A DNA stretch of 51,959 nucleotides from the NCBI GenBank assembly GCA_021323335.1, contig JAJTCN010000033.1, positions 1 to 51,959 on the forward strand, read 5' to 3'. Below, piece after piece: positions 51,811-51,959 of this stretch. The translations under genes were made by a program, and so were the position numbers. The notes under the pieces were generated by a model. The model did not search any database. It had not been told where the DNA came from and saw nothing but the letters and a program-made list of their open reading frames with translations. The stretch is from Ramlibacter sp. (GTDB taxonomy: Bacteria; Pseudomonadota; Gammaproteobacteria; Burkholderiales; Burkholderiaceae_C). Positions within the stretch are counted from its first letter, which is position 1; each line of letters starts with the position of its first letter.

Positions 51811-51959
51811 AACCAGCGCTCGCGGATCAGCTGCACCATCTGCCTGGCGGCCTGGCCGCGATGGCTGTGCGCGTTCTTCACGTCCGCCGGCAGCTCGGCG
51901 AAGGTCTTGTCGAAGCGCTCGATGTACATCACCGGGTCGAAACCGAAACCGTTGTGGCC
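51807..51959 (-). CDS. rdgB: RdgB/HAM1 non-canonical purine NTP pyrophosphatase, partial
   Basis: Only the last 50 codons are present; the gene continues beyond the right edge. The visible sequence GHNGFGFDPVMYIERFDKTF, AELPADVKNAHSHRGQAA matches the C-terminal RdgB signature (GFGYDP ... KTFAEL ... K..SHRG.A), including the substrate-binding FDP and SHR motifs. The enzyme removes ITP/XTP/dITP from the nucleotide pool. Coupled to hemW by an ATGA overlap, the usual gene order in Burkholderiales. Confidence 0.9.
   Translation of the reverse strand, partial: GHNGFGFDPVMYIERFDKTFAELPADVKNAHSHRGQAARQMVQLIRERWL

Overview
The window is GC-rich DNA of a betaproteobacterium, order Burkholderiales. A Comamonadaceae member (Ramlibacter/Variovorax-like) fits best: many Bug-type tripartite tricarboxylate receptors, a urtABCDE urea transporter beside urease, and several families of short palindromic repeats. 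The placement rests on protein resemblance and gene order, so the genus is tentative.

Layout. (1) 1-3454 (+): the C-terminal part of an allantoate amidohydrolase, probably fused upstream to a uraD-type domain, then an M20 hydrolase and a MYG1-family protein; this looks like purine/ureide breakdown. (2) 3567-17464: an apparently complete oxidative uronate/aldarate pathway. A minus-strand operon carries uronate dehydrogenase, a TRAP transporter whose large permease is frameshifted, a D-2-hydroxyacid dehydrogenase and an SMP-30 lactonase. A divergent plus-strand set carries a FadR-type GntR regulator, kdgD, a Bug receptor, garD, gudD, ketoglutarate-semialdehyde dehydrogenase and a second Bug receptor. 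Together they would take uronates to 2-oxoglutarate. (3) 17451-23012: housekeeping and accessory genes, including an NMN adenylyltransferase/Nudix fusion, a cyclase-like unknown, an MltB transglycosylase, a second D-2-hydroxyacid dehydrogenase, an orphan response regulator and a GlsB/YeaQ membrane protein.

(4) 23356-47260: a dispersed urea/urease region. A NitT-type ABC transporter is coupled to ureD; urtABCDE lies on the opposite strand; ureA-(small His-rich peptide)-ureBCEFG lies 16 kb beyond ureD. Between them are a hemerythrin protein, a LysR/Bug/PdxA2 locus and the most striking gene of the window: a 1152-residue protein joining an NCS1 purine/allantoin-type transporter, a cysteine-rich module, a histidine kinase and a receiver. 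It is translationally coupled to a LuxR-type response regulator and divergent from ureA. (5) 47338-51959: an unknown small gene, an RsbQ-like alpha/beta hydrolase paired with a PAS histidine kinase, tRNA-Ser(UGA), hemW and the 3' end of rdgB.

Two themes recur. First, transporters, sensors and enzymes for ureides, urea and ammonia release sit together, with a likely dedicated transporter-type sensor. Second, REP-like palindromic elements lie between convergent genes and also inside reading frames (allantoate amidohydrolase, UrtC, UreF); one adjoins a C15-A-C5-G14 tract where urtA has lost its stop. No CRISPR array, insertion sequence or phage gene was seen.
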